Shown here: in pieces, positions 26,191 through 34,006 of the stretch
Position numbering within the stretch: the first letter of the stretch is position 1
How the letters are laid out: every line of letters starts with the position of its first letter
NCBI GenBank assembly: GCA_903907865.1
Contig: CAIVPR010000136.1
Coordinates: 1-34,514 of the forward strand
DNA: 34,514 nucleotides
Reading direction: 5' to 3'
Source of the DNA: an uncultured Acidobacteriia bacterium
Lineage (GTDB): Bacteria; Acidobacteriota; Terriglobia; Bryobacterales; Bryobacteraceae
The notes under the pieces: generated by a model
What the model saw: only the letters and a program-made list of their open reading frames with translations
What the model was told of the DNA's origin: nothing
Databases searched by the model: none
Program-made: the position numbers and the translations under genes

Positions 26191-27821
26191 CGCGAATAGG
26201 CCACCTTGCCTCCAACCACTGTCAACGTCACGCGCGCCTTCCAGATGTCTGCTTCCGGCATCGTCATCGGGTCCTGGTCGAGCATGATGAAATCGGCCAG
26301 CTTGCCCACCTCGAGCGACCCCTTCTTCGATTCCTCGAACGCCGCGTACGCCCCGTCCAACGTCCAACTGCGGAGGGCCTCGGCGCGGGACAGGCGCTGG
26401 TCGGGGAACCAGCCCGCCGGCGGCTTCCCGGCGTGGTCGCGGCGGGTGATGGCAGAATACAGGCCCCAAATCGGATTCGGGTCCTCCACCGGGAAATCCG
26501 ATCCGTTCGCGATGCGGATGCCCATCTTTAGGAAGGTCTGCCAAGCGTAGGCACCCTTGATCCGCTCCGGCCCGATCCGGTCCGCGGCCCAGGGCATGTC
26601 GCTGGTGGCGTGCGTGGCCTGGACGGACGCGATCACCGAATACTGCTTGAACTTGGCGAAGTCTGACGGCGCGACGATCTGGGCGTGCTCGATGCGGAAC
26701 CGCTTGTCGTTGGTGCCCTTCAGCGCCTCGCCATAGGCTTCGAGCGCGGCGCGGTTGGCGGCATCCCCGATAGCGTGGGTGTTGACCTGGAAGCCCTTCG
26801 CCACGGCCTTTTCAGCCACCGCCCGGATCGTGGAGCGGTCCAACCGCAGCAACCCGTGGTTGGCCGGATCGTCCGAATACGGGTCGATCATGGCCGCCCC
26901 GCGCGAGCCCAGTGCGCCATCGGCCACCAGCTTGATACTGCGAACAGTCAGGAAATCGCCGACCTCGGGGCCTTTGGCGAGCCATTCGTCGAGATACGGC
27001 CCGGGGCCCGCCAGCATGGCGTAGACCCGGATCGGCAGTTGCCCCTTCTTCACCAGCGACCGGTAAGCGGCGATGTCGTCGGCACCGACGCCCGCATCGT
27101 GCACCGAGGTCATGCCCAAATCCGCGCACGCCATGAGGGCTTTCAGGATTCGACGTTCCACCTGCTCGGGCGTGGCTGCGGGGATCTTGCGTTCCACCAG
27201 TTGGCGCGCATTGTCGACCAGCACCCCGGTCGGCTTCCCCGCAGCGTCCTTGATGATCTTCCCGCCCGCAGGCTCCTTGGTCGCGGCATTCAGATCGGCC
27301 ATCTCGATAGCCTTCTTGTTGACCCAGACCGCGTGCCCGTCCACCCGCACCAGCGCGACCGGGTTGTTCGGGGCGGCGTTCGAGATGCTGTCGGCGGTTG
27401 GGAATTGCTTCGAAGGGAAGAGATTCTGGTCCCAGGCGCGGCCCTGAATCCACTCGCCGGGCTTGGCCTGCGCCGCTGCCGCCCGAACCTTGTCCGCAAT
27501 CTCGGCTTCCGACCGGATCCCCCGCAAGTCCAATGTTTCGAGTGCCGTACCCAGCCCCCGGACGTGCCCGTGGGAGTCGATCAACCCAGGCAGGACCGCC
27601 GCTCCATGCGCGTCGATCACCTTGGTCGCGGGCCCGATCCACTTCTTGACGTCATCTCCGACGGCCGCAATGACGCCAGCCTTCACCGCCATCGCGGAAG
27701 CCTCGGGATGGGCCGCGTTCACGGTGTGGATCTTGGCGTTTATGATCGCCAAGTCGGCAGTCTGCCCTAAAGCGGCGGATACAAAACAAACCCAGATGAG
27801 GTGGGGCGTGATCGATGCCAT
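26187..27821 (-). CDS. Exported amidohydrolase, YtcJ-like (amidohydrolase family 3)
   Basis: 544 residues from ATG 27821 (the much longer frame is a shadow of the epimerase gene). A signal peptide (ITPHLIWVCFVSAALGQ) precedes the enzyme. Metal-site motifs: LPGLIDSHGHVRGLG (HxH), VHDAGVGADD, NTHAIGDAANRAA, RIEHAQIVAPSD, and NGSDFPVEDPNP with the catalytic Asp. The last 60 residues include GSLEVGKLADFIMLDQDP, the return of the N-terminal beta-sandwich. Family members hydrolyse amides of unknown small molecules. The stop overlaps the ATG of the type I membrane protein by four bases. The start is divergent from the epimerase, with 51 bases between. Confidence 0.92.
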   Translation of the reverse strand: MASITPHLIWVCFVSAALGQTADLAIINAKIHTVNAAHPEASAMAVKAGVIAAVGDDVKKWIGPATKVIDAHGAAVLPGLIDSHGHVRGLGTALETLDLRGIRSEAEIADKVRAAAAQAKPGEWIQGRAWDQNLFPSKQFPTADSISNAAPNNPVALVRVDGHAVWVNKKAIEMADLNAATKEPAGGKIIKDAAGKPTGVLVDNARQLVERKIPAATPEQVERRILKALMACADLGMTSVHDAGVGADDIAAYRSLVKKGQLPIRVYAMLAGPGPYLDEWLAKGPEVGDFLTVRSIKLVADGALGSRGAAMIDPYSDDPANHGLLRLDRSTIRAVAEKAVAKGFQVNTHAIGDAANRAALEAYGEALKGTNDKRFRIEHAQIVAPSDFAKFKQYSVIASVQATHATSDMPWAADRIGPERIKGAYAWQTFLKMGIRIANGSDFPVEDPNPIWGLYSAITRRDHAGKPPAGWFPDQRLSRAEALRSWTLDGAYAAFEESKKGSLEVGKLADFIMLDQDPMTMPEADIWKARVTLTVVGGKVAYSR

Positions 27822-27872
27822 GGCGGTTGGTCCTTGTAGGGTATTATCGCGTGTTGGTGGTTCCGGCAAAGA

Positions 27873-28811
27873 ATGAAGATACTGGTTACGGGCGCGCAAG
27901 GTTGCATTGGTTCCTGGGTGGTGAAGCGGCTGGTGGAACAGGGCCGCGAGGTGGTCACCCTCGACGTGAATGATTCGCTGGCGAGGCTGGAGATGATCTC
28001 CGGCCCCGGCTTCGTGGCGAAATTGGACCGCCGGGTCGGGCGGATCGAGGACACGGCCATGGTCAAGACCCTGGTGAAGGACCAAGGGATCACCCGCATC
28101 GTCCATTTGGCCGCAGTCTTGATGCCGTTCTGCCAGAAGAATCCGGTCGAAGGCGGTCTGATCGACGTCATCGGGACTCTCAATGTCTTCGAAGCCGCCC
28201 GCGACGCCGGTCGCGAGGTTCGCGTCGTCTACGCCAGCTCCTCCGCCGTCTGGGGCCCCACCGACGAGTACGGCGACGGCCTCCTCACCGAGGACATGCC
28301 CGTCAAACCCGCCACCCACTACGGCGTTTTCAAGGCCGCAAACGAGGGCAACGCGCGCAACTTCTTCACCTCCGACGGCATTTCGAGCATCGGCCTCCGT
28401 CCTTGGACCGTCTTCGGTCCCGGCCGCGACTTCGGCCTCACCGCCGACCCCACACTCGCCATGCGCGCTGTCGCCAACCGCGAGAAGTTCCAGATCCGGC
28501 TCAGTGGCTTCATGGACCTGCAGTATGTCCGCGACGTGGCCGACATCTTCATCCAGTGCCTGTTGAGCCCGGTAGCCGGGGCGCATGTGTTCAACCTGCG
28601 GGGCGAAGTGGTCGGGATGGAGGAACTGCGCGGCATGCTGGACGAGATCCGGCCGGGCGCGGCGGCGCTAATTTCGGTGCAGGGCCCGCAGGTGCCCGTG
28701 GCGTACCGGATGAGCGACGCGGCACTAGTCGAGACGATTGGCGAAATCCCGCGCACGCCGCTCCGCGAGGCCATCGTGGAAACGATTGAGAAATTTGAAA
28801 GCTTGAGGTAG
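27873..28811 (+). CDS. NAD-dependent epimerase/dehydratase (extended SDR)
   Basis: 312 residues. Cofactor loop GAQGCIG at residues 7-13, active site YGVFKAANE (YxxxK), ASSSAVWGP before it, and VFGPGRDFG and MDLQYVRDVADIF after it. These are standard for UDP-sugar or related epimerases, but without sequence search the substrate cannot be named. The gene starts with ATG at 27873 and ends five bases before the DinB gene, which has a GAGGTAGGTG stretch in between. The upstream gap with the amidohydrolase gene is only 51 bases and must hold both promoters. Confidence 0.9.
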   Translation: MKILVTGAQGCIGSWVVKRLVEQGREVVTLDVNDSLARLEMISGPGFVAKLDRRVGRIEDTAMVKTLVKDQGITRIVHLAAVLMPFCQKNPVEGGLIDVIGTLNVFEAARDAGREVRVVYASSSAVWGPTDEYGDGLLTEDMPVKPATHYGVFKAANEGNARNFFTSDGISSIGLRPWTVFGPGRDFGLTADPTLAMRAVANREKFQIRLSGFMDLQYVRDVADIFIQCLLSPVAGAHVFNLRGEVVGMEELRGMLDEIRPGAAALISVQGPQVPVAYRMSDAALVETIGEIPRTPLREAIVETIEKFESLR

Positions 28812-28816
28812 GTGCC

Positions 28817-29290
28817 ATGTCGTTCCAGCTTGCAGATTCCCTGTTGGCGGCGTTCGCGACCAACAACCGCATCAACGAATACCTGATCCGCAACCTGCCG
28901 CCCGAGGCTTGGCGCGCCGCGACCCCGGACGGCAAGGGTCGCAACCCCGCCGCGATCATCGCCCACATGCACAACGTGCGCCTGATGTGGTTGAAGGCGG
29001 TGGACAAGGCTGCGGAGCTTCCGGCCAAGCTGGAGGGCGATGCGTTCGGCCCGGACGACGCGATTGCCGCATTGGACTCCAGTTGGCGGGCGTTGGAGGC
29101 GGTGCTGCGGCGGTCATTGGCGACGGACGGCAAGATCAAGGGCTTTAAGCCGGACGTGGCGAGCTTCGTCGCCTACCTGCAGGCCCACGACGCGCACCAC
29201 CGTGGGCAGGTCACGCTGCTGGCACGGTTGGCGGGACATCCGGTTTCCAAGAGCGCCAACTTCGGCATGTGGGAGTGGGGTACGCGATAA
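28817..29290 (+). CDS. DinB-family protein
   Basis: 157 residues, the usual size of the four-helix DinB/YfiT-like metalloenzyme fold. Conserved metal-binding histidines appear as IIAHMHNVRLMW and DAHHRGQVTLLARL. Role unknown; members act as thiol-dependent transferases or stress proteins. The ATG follows GAGGTAGGTGCC and lies five bases after the epimerase stop, so co-transcription is likely. The final residues (NFGMWEWGTR) are complete, and the stop precedes the next small gene. Confidence 0.88.
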   Translation: MSFQLADSLLAAFATNNRINEYLIRNLPPEAWRAATPDGKGRNPAAIIAHMHNVRLMWLKAVDKAAELPAKLEGDAFGPDDAIAALDSSWRALEAVLRRSLATDGKIKGFKPDVASFVAYLQAHDAHHRGQVTLLARLAGHPVSKSANFGMWEWGTR

Positions 29291-29304
29291 TCGGGGTACG
29301 CGCA

Positions 29305-29565
29305 ATGTCTAGACTCGTATTCCGATTGTTGGTGGCGTTTACGCTGATCGTGATGTTCCTTGTAGGCCGGACCGGCGGGAGGATGGACCCGTTCGCGTTT
29401 CTGCCTTTCTATTACTGGTTTCTCGTGTCGGTGGTGGTGTTCGGTGCGTTCGGGGTGTGGGCTGCGGTGCGGGCTTGGCGGGAGCCGGAGAATCGGCGGG
29501 CGCTGTTGTTTGATGTTTTGATTGCGGCGGCTTGGGTTCCGTATTGGATGGGGAATTTGCGGTAG
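29305..29565 (+). CDS. Small membrane protein, about three helices
   Basis: 86 residues from ATG 29305 (an alternative start at 29269 lies inside the DinB gene). Hydrophobic segments: LVFRLLVAFTLIVMFLVG, FLPFYYWFLVSVVVFGAFGVWAAV and LFDVLIAAAWVPYWMG. No family recognised. It follows DinB by 14 bases on the same strand. The 3' region is G/T-rich with no clear terminator. Confidence 0.65.
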   Translation: MSRLVFRLLVAFTLIVMFLVGRTGGRMDPFAFLPFYYWFLVSVVVFGAFGVWAAVRAWREPENRRALLFDVLIAAAWVPYWMGNLR

Positions 29566-29580
29566 GGGTGGGGCCTAACT

Positions 29581-30255
29581 TCAGCGCAGCGTGACGCCAT
29601 CCATTACACAATTCAGTTGCTCAGCAGTGCCTCGATCGACGTTGCAGTATTGAGCCGCGGACCCAAACTGACTTCGCGAACGCCAGTATTTTCCGTCCGT
29701 CGTATGGCCCCAAGCATCGATCATGCCACTTTCGTACATGATCTCGGCATACTCGATTGAAGTCTATACATTGGAACTACTCGGCGCGCCCCATGAGTAC
29801 GACGGTCCACTCCCGCTGAGAACGCCTTTGGGCCCAAGCTTCGTCTCAATGTAAAACCACGTTGCAGAATAATCCGCATCGCCTGCCTGCCTAGTTTTAA
29901 TTTTTGGTGGTGGAGACTGCTTGCACTGCGTTTCGCCAGTTGACCGCTGCAAACGGACCTGTATCTGGGCATCCCCTGTGACGAGAATCCGCCTGCTCAT
30001 ATACCCAGGCTTCCGCACTACGAACGCGGGCACAGCTGTAGTAACGGTGAACCGACCATCACTATCCGTGCGCACCTCATCAGCCGATGGCCCGACCAGT
30101 AGACTGACGATCACCTGTTTTCCTGTGTGGTCAACGCGTGCATCTTTGATCGGATTGCCTGACACATCGGTCACTGTTCCAGAGACCGTCGCTGCTAGCG
30201 CCGGCCCCGTCGCCCAGCCAACAATCAGAATGAAAATGAGCGCAGGTAGACACAC
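29581..30255 (-). pseudogene. Carboxypeptidase-regulatory-like secreted protein with internal amber stop
   Basis: A GTG at 30255 begins a signal peptide (CLPALIFILIVGWATGPALA). It is followed by a carboxypeptidase-regulatory-like beta-sandwich (ATVSGTVTDVSGNPIKDARV, then TDSDGRFTVTTAVPAFVVRKPGY). The frame meets TAG at 29766-29764, giving 163 residues. Beyond the stop the same frame stays open for 60 codons to TGA at 29583-29581. It encodes a sensible tail (MIDAWGHTTDGKYWRSRSQFG ending in CVMDGVTLR) of the kind that ends related acidobacterial proteins. The simplest reading is a nonsense mutation. A longer open frame back to 30381 adds an unconvincing basic N-terminus. Upstream on the same strand is a Uma2 gene. 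Confidence 0.6.
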
Positions 30256-30334
30256 ATTTCTTGTAATACCACAGGGTCGCTTGCCTCTAGCGCTAACGTT
30301 CTTCCAGTACGCCGATGCGGAACGCCAATTCCGC

Positions 30335-30847
30335 CTACTCCAAGCTGAACAACTCCGCCACCGGAAGCGTAACCAGCCCATCTGTCGTCCGAAGCACCCC
30401 GTCCCGCACCGGTTTCCGGCCCGACGGGGTCACTTGCCAAGCGTCGCGGGTCTCGGGGTCGAGAACCCAGACATTCCTCACCCCCATGTCCAAGTAATCG
30501 TCGAAGCGTTCCTGCATCGCTCGAAAATTGTCGTCCGGGGACATGACCTCGATGCAGATGTAAGGCGGCGCGGTGAAGATCTGCTCGTCGGGGACGGGCA
30601 GTTGCACCACGCAGACGTCCGGAATCCGGTAGCGACCCGGCGCGACCCGGATGCGCTGCTCGGGAAAGGCTGCGAGGCGAAGCGCGCGGCGGCGTTCGCG
30701 GAACCAGGCGAAAACCTCGCCCTGGAGCCGGCTGTGGTCTTTTTGGCCCGCGTTTCGATCTTCCAGCACGCCGTCGGCGTAGTCGCAGTCGGGGTGGTAC
30801 GTGGTCCCGAGGTATTCCAGCTGGCTGACGAGCGTCGCGGTGCCCAT
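30335..30847 (-). CDS. Uma2-family PD-(D/E)XK nuclease-like protein
   Basis: 170 residues. Core motifs: YADGVLEDRNAGQKDHSRLQ at the start, PDVCVVQLP (Asp), PPYICIEVMSPDD (Glu), and a helix FDDYLDMGVRNVWVLDP where the catalytic Lys is expected before DYLDMG. No Lys is seen at this position (reads M-Q-E-R-F-D-D-Y), so the nuclease may be inactive. The start ATG at 30847 has no good ribosome site, so the mRNA may be leaderless. It diverges from another Uma2 gene, with 69 bases between their starts. Confidence 0.85.
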   Translation of the reverse strand: MGTATLVSQLEYLGTTYHPDCDYADGVLEDRNAGQKDHSRLQGEVFAWFRERRRALRLAAFPEQRIRVAPGRYRIPDVCVVQLPVPDEQIFTAPPYICIEVMSPDDNFRAMQERFDDYLDMGVRNVWVLDPETRDAWQVTPSGRKPVRDGVLRTTDGLVTLPVAELFSLE

Positions 30848-30916
30848 ACCAGAAGTTTAGCCGATTCCGCGCTGGGAATGTGCCCCCGATGCATAATGGT
30901 CTCAGGAGTTTCTTGC

Positions 30917-31450
30917 ATGACGGCGACATTGTCCATGTCCGGACTGGAGTTCGACGCCCTCCCTTACGAGGAAGGACGCCGCTGGGAGCTTCTTGAGGGG
31001 GAATTGATCGCCGTGTCCAGCGCAACTCCATTGCACCAGGATATTGTCTTCGCAATCCTGACTGCGCTCCGCGCGTACCTTGCCGCGCGAGGCGGCAGGG
31101 CCTACCCCGACGTGGAATTCGCCATGTCCGACTCCGCCCGCCTTAGACCCGACGTGGCGGTGCTTCTCCCGGTTAAGGCCCGCGTTCTGGACCGGAGCCG
31201 CATCTCCATACCAGGCGCGCCCGACATTGCAATCGAAGTGATTTCCCCCACCGGGCGCCCGTCCGAAAGCCTCGGGAAGGTCCGTTCCTACCTCCGGAAC
31301 GGAGTGGCCGAGGTGTGGGAAGTATATCCCAGATCTCGTACGGTGGAGATCCACACTGGCGCGGGCATTCGCGCGCTGGACACTGCGGATTCCTTATCGA
31401 CGCCCCTCCTGCCCGGCTTCACGGTCCCGGTCGCGGGATTCTTCGAATAG
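30917..31450 (+). CDS. Uma2-family PD-(D/E)XK nuclease-like protein
   Basis: 177 residues from ATG 30917, with AGGAG eight bases upstream (30904-30908). The much longer frame upstream is a shadow. Core: RWELLEGELIAVSSATPLHQ, then RLRPDVAVLLPV (Asp), APDIAIEVISPTGRPSESLGKV (Glu, and Lys in SLGKVRSYLRNGVAEVWEVYP). This matches the D...ExV...K pattern, so it may be an active nuclease fold. Role unknown. It points away from the neighbouring minus-strand Uma2. Confidence 0.87.
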   Translation: MTATLSMSGLEFDALPYEEGRRWELLEGELIAVSSATPLHQDIVFAILTALRAYLAARGGRAYPDVEFAMSDSARLRPDVAVLLPVKARVLDRSRISIPGAPDIAIEVISPTGRPSESLGKVRSYLRNGVAEVWEVYPRSRTVEIHTGAGIRALDTADSLSTPLLPGFTVPVAGFFE

Positions 31451-31459
31451 GCAATAGGG

Positions 31460-31910
31460 TTAGGTCAGCAGATCTTCGGGGGCGTTGACGGCCAGGACGC
31501 GAAGATCTGGGGCGTCCAGTTCGGGCGGTTTGAGTCCGGCAAGGTGCTGCTGGACAGCTTCGGGGACAGAGCCGGATTTTTGTGTCCACGAGCCTCGTGG
31601 TAAGAAACAGGGCAGCTTTGCGCCGGCCATTGTTCATGGCCTCGTTCCAACCTTTCCAGCCCTCTTTCCAGCCCTGCCTTCACGATTCGTGGTGCTTCCG
31701 TGCGATCATCTCCCCGAGTCTGGGCCCGAAACAGTCGTGCTCCAGATAATCTTCCAGTACGAACATCCGTTTTCCCTACTGCTCCACCAACTCGCCCAGG
31801 TGGCGCAGACAGGCCAGCCGCCTGAGCTGCTGGTAGGCGTGACGTCGGAGGGCATCCCGCAGGTCGGCGATTCGACCGAGGATCAGGTGCAGAGCCGGTC
31901 CCGATGGCCC
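31460..31910 (-). pseudogene. Decayed gene resembling the C-terminus of Rpn/DUF4351-type PD-(D/E)XK proteins
   Basis: Three minus-strand fragments in different frames join into one recognisable C-terminus. From about 31900 the first reads RHAYQQLRRLACLRHLGELVEQ, with stop at 31778-31776. The second begins at ATG 31766 (MFVLEDYLEHDCFGPRLGEMI), passes a stop at 31682-31680, then reads QGWKEGWKGW and RRKAALFLTTRLVDTK. A third frame gives GSVPEAVQQHLAGLKPPELD and APEDLL, ending at TAA 31462-31460. The GWKEGWK-like repeat followed by a VPEAVQQHL helix is typical of Rpn-family (recombination-promoting nuclease/transposase-like) tails. At least two frameshifts and two stops make it dead. The family is inferred from this tail only. 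Confidence 0.5.
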
Positions 31911-32047
31911 CGCCGCATCAGCACGGAAAAAACACGATCCCGCATATCCGGCCTGTCCGCCACCATCTCGCAACAGCGGCTGAATCGCAGCCAGCCCAAA
32001 CCATGTATAATGGCAACTCAAACCCTAGCGGGCAAAGGAACGAATCA

Positions 32048-33865
32048 ATGTCTTTTCAACTCGACCCATCGAAAGACAAGTGGCTACCCACGAATAAACT
32101 GGTAAGGTTGGCCGCCACGGCACCATCACAGACGGATGCTGACGGAACCGAGCACTATCGCGTCACCTTGCGCCCCATCACCCACACCTTTCACCCGCGG
32201 CTCGAAGACATTCCGATGTGGAGTTTCGGGCCAAAGTCGCCCGGCGAACTCATAGTGGCCAAACCAGGCGTCCCCGTCGAAATCACTTGGTTCAACGCGC
32301 TTGGAAGCGACAACCTAAAGGAACTTCTCCTCCTCGGCGTTCGCCAAGGTATGGAGGAGGATCACATGATGACCAAGAGTCACAATCAGGTGCACATGCA
32401 CGGAGCCCGTGTTCCCTGGACATCGGACGGCTTTCCGGAAAGTGTGTTTCACCCGGGCGAAGGCAGGATCTTTCACTACCCGAACAATCAACCGGCCGCC
32501 ACGCTCTGGTACCACGACCACACCATGGACGTGACCCGCCTCAACGTCTATGCCGGTCTCTTCGGAGCCTATATTCTTCGAGACCCGGCCGAAGACACCG
32601 TGCTGCCTGCTGGTGAACTGGAGATTCCCCTGATCCTTCAGGACAAGAGCTTCCACAAGGATAAAAAGCGGAAACTTAGGTTGTACTACGAGCAAACCGT
32701 GAGCGTAACGCCGGCGCACCAGGACAAGAACGAGCCGTCAACCGTCGCAGCGCAACCTGAATTCGTTGGTGACCACCCAGTTGTCAACGGTCAGATCTGG
32801 CCTCTATTGGAACTCGCGCCGAGGATCTACCGTTTGCGCCTGCTCAATGGGGCCAACACGCGTTTCTTCAACTTGACGTTATCCTCCGAATCGGACCACA
32901 CGGCTTGCATCCCCTTCTGGGTAATTGGGACGGAAGGCGGGTTTCTCGATCAGCCGTCGGAAGTGACGCCCCTCCTGCTGGCGCCGGGCGAACGCGTGGA
33001 TCTCTTGGTGGACCTTCGCGGACTGCACAAAAACGACAGTCTGCTGCTCCGGAACGACGCCCCCGCTCCCTATTCGGGAGATCCGAGGGACCATCACTTC
33101 GCCAGCCGGGACTATAAGCCCCTCAACATCCATGACCCGAAGAACTTCTGTTGCGAGCTTCTGAAGATCGTCATCACGGGTCATCCGGACGCAACGGACA
33201 GCAAGTTTGATCCAAAGACGATTCAATTGCCCCCGCGTGTCGACCCGCTGTCAGATGTCAAGCCGCATTTTCCACTGCCCTCCACCTTCGCCGCGATCAA
33301 CAGAGCGATTGACGAGGTGAAGCTCCACGTGATGGACCCGCAGACGTTGAAGGCCGGCGATGTCACCTTCAAGCTCCGGCGGTTCAAGCTCGAGGAATAC
33401 CAGATGCCAATGGATACCTTGGCGGGGATGCGCGTCCCCTCCGTCCAAATCAACGGCCAGTCGTGGAAGGACGCCCCGGCCGTCTCGACGACCCAGAATG
33501 CCCTCGAGGTCTGGGAGTTCTTGAATGTGACTCCCGACACCCATCCCATGCACATTCACTTGGTTCAGTTTCGGGTCCTGAGCCGAACCTGGTTGACCGT
33601 GGTGGATGATCATTCCCGAGCGACCGCCGAGCTCACCGAGCCGAAGGATGCCCGTAACTATACCGTGCTTTCGGGCGGCGACATCGAACGGGCGGAGGTG
33701 GAAGACTTCGAAAAGGGCTGGAAGGACACGGTGCGATGTAATCCAAAACAATCCACGCGCGTCCTCATCCGATTCGATGGTTTCGCCGGCGACTATGTCT
33801 ACCACTGCCACATCCTCGAACACGAGGACATGGGGATGATGTACCGCCTGAAGGTCGAACCGTAG
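32048..33865 (+). CDS. Multicopper oxidase, CotA/bilirubin-oxidase-like
   Basis: 605 residues from ATG 32048, behind AAAGGAA about seven bases upstream. Three cupredoxin domains are present. Copper ligands: NQVHMHGA (His116, His118), LWYHDHTMD (His156, His158), HPMHIHLVQF near residue 500, and YHCHILEHEDMGMM at the end (His586, Cys587, His588, His592, axial Met597). These complete the type 1 and trinuclear sites. It would oxidise phenolics, bilirubin-like pigments or metal ions with reduction of oxygen to water. No signal peptide or Tat motif is visible, so it may be cytoplasmic, or exported without one as for CotA in spore coats. It lies next to the decayed Rpn-like gene. Confidence 0.94.
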   Translation: MSFQLDPSKDKWLPTNKLVRLAATAPSQTDADGTEHYRVTLRPITHTFHPRLEDIPMWSFGPKSPGELIVAKPGVPVEITWFNALGSDNLKELLLLGVRQGMEEDHMMTKSHNQVHMHGARVPWTSDGFPESVFHPGEGRIFHYPNNQPAATLWYHDHTMDVTRLNVYAGLFGAYILRDPAEDTVLPAGELEIPLILQDKSFHKDKKRKLRLYYEQTVSVTPAHQDKNEPSTVAAQPEFVGDHPVVNGQIWPLLELAPRIYRLRLLNGANTRFFNLTLSSESDHTACIPFWVIGTEGGFLDQPSEVTPLLLAPGERVDLLVDLRGLHKNDSLLLRNDAPAPYSGDPRDHHFASRDYKPLNIHDPKNFCCELLKIVITGHPDATDSKFDPKTIQLPPRVDPLSDVKPHFPLPSTFAAINRAIDEVKLHVMDPQTLKAGDVTFKLRRFKLEEYQMPMDTLAGMRVPSVQINGQSWKDAPAVSTTQNALEVWEFLNVTPDTHPMHIHLVQFRVLSRTWLTVVDDHSRATAELTEPKDARNYTVLSGGDIERAEVEDFEKGWKDTVRCNPKQSTRVLIRFDGFAGDYVYHCHILEHEDMGMMYRLKVEP

Positions 33866-34006
33866 CGGCTGGCTTCACCGGCCACTCCCACCCTCCCTGA
33901 ACCCGACGCCTTCCTCGCCGAACTTTCGTCCGACGCCTACAGTCAAGGATGGCCGCTGCGGCCCCCCCCACGAAAGCATCATCCCCCCACCCTTACTCCA
34001 TCCCCC
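33866..34006. other. Short C-rich intergenic region
   Basis: Between the oxidase stop and the WD40 stop. There are several runs of seven or more C on the plus strand, a weak GGCTGG/CCGGCC stem just after the oxidase stop, and no clear U-tract terminator. Confidence 0.35.

Noticed and set aside
26685-28586. Open frames antisense to the amidohydrolase and epimerase, and the long N-terminal extension of the amidohydrolase frame
   Set aside because: They are shadows; the amidohydrolase has a signal peptide right after ATG 27821.
29921-30916. Upstream extension of the plus-strand Uma2 frame
   Set aside because: It is antisense to the carboxypeptidase-like and minus-strand Uma2 genes; ATG 30917 has a good ribosome site.
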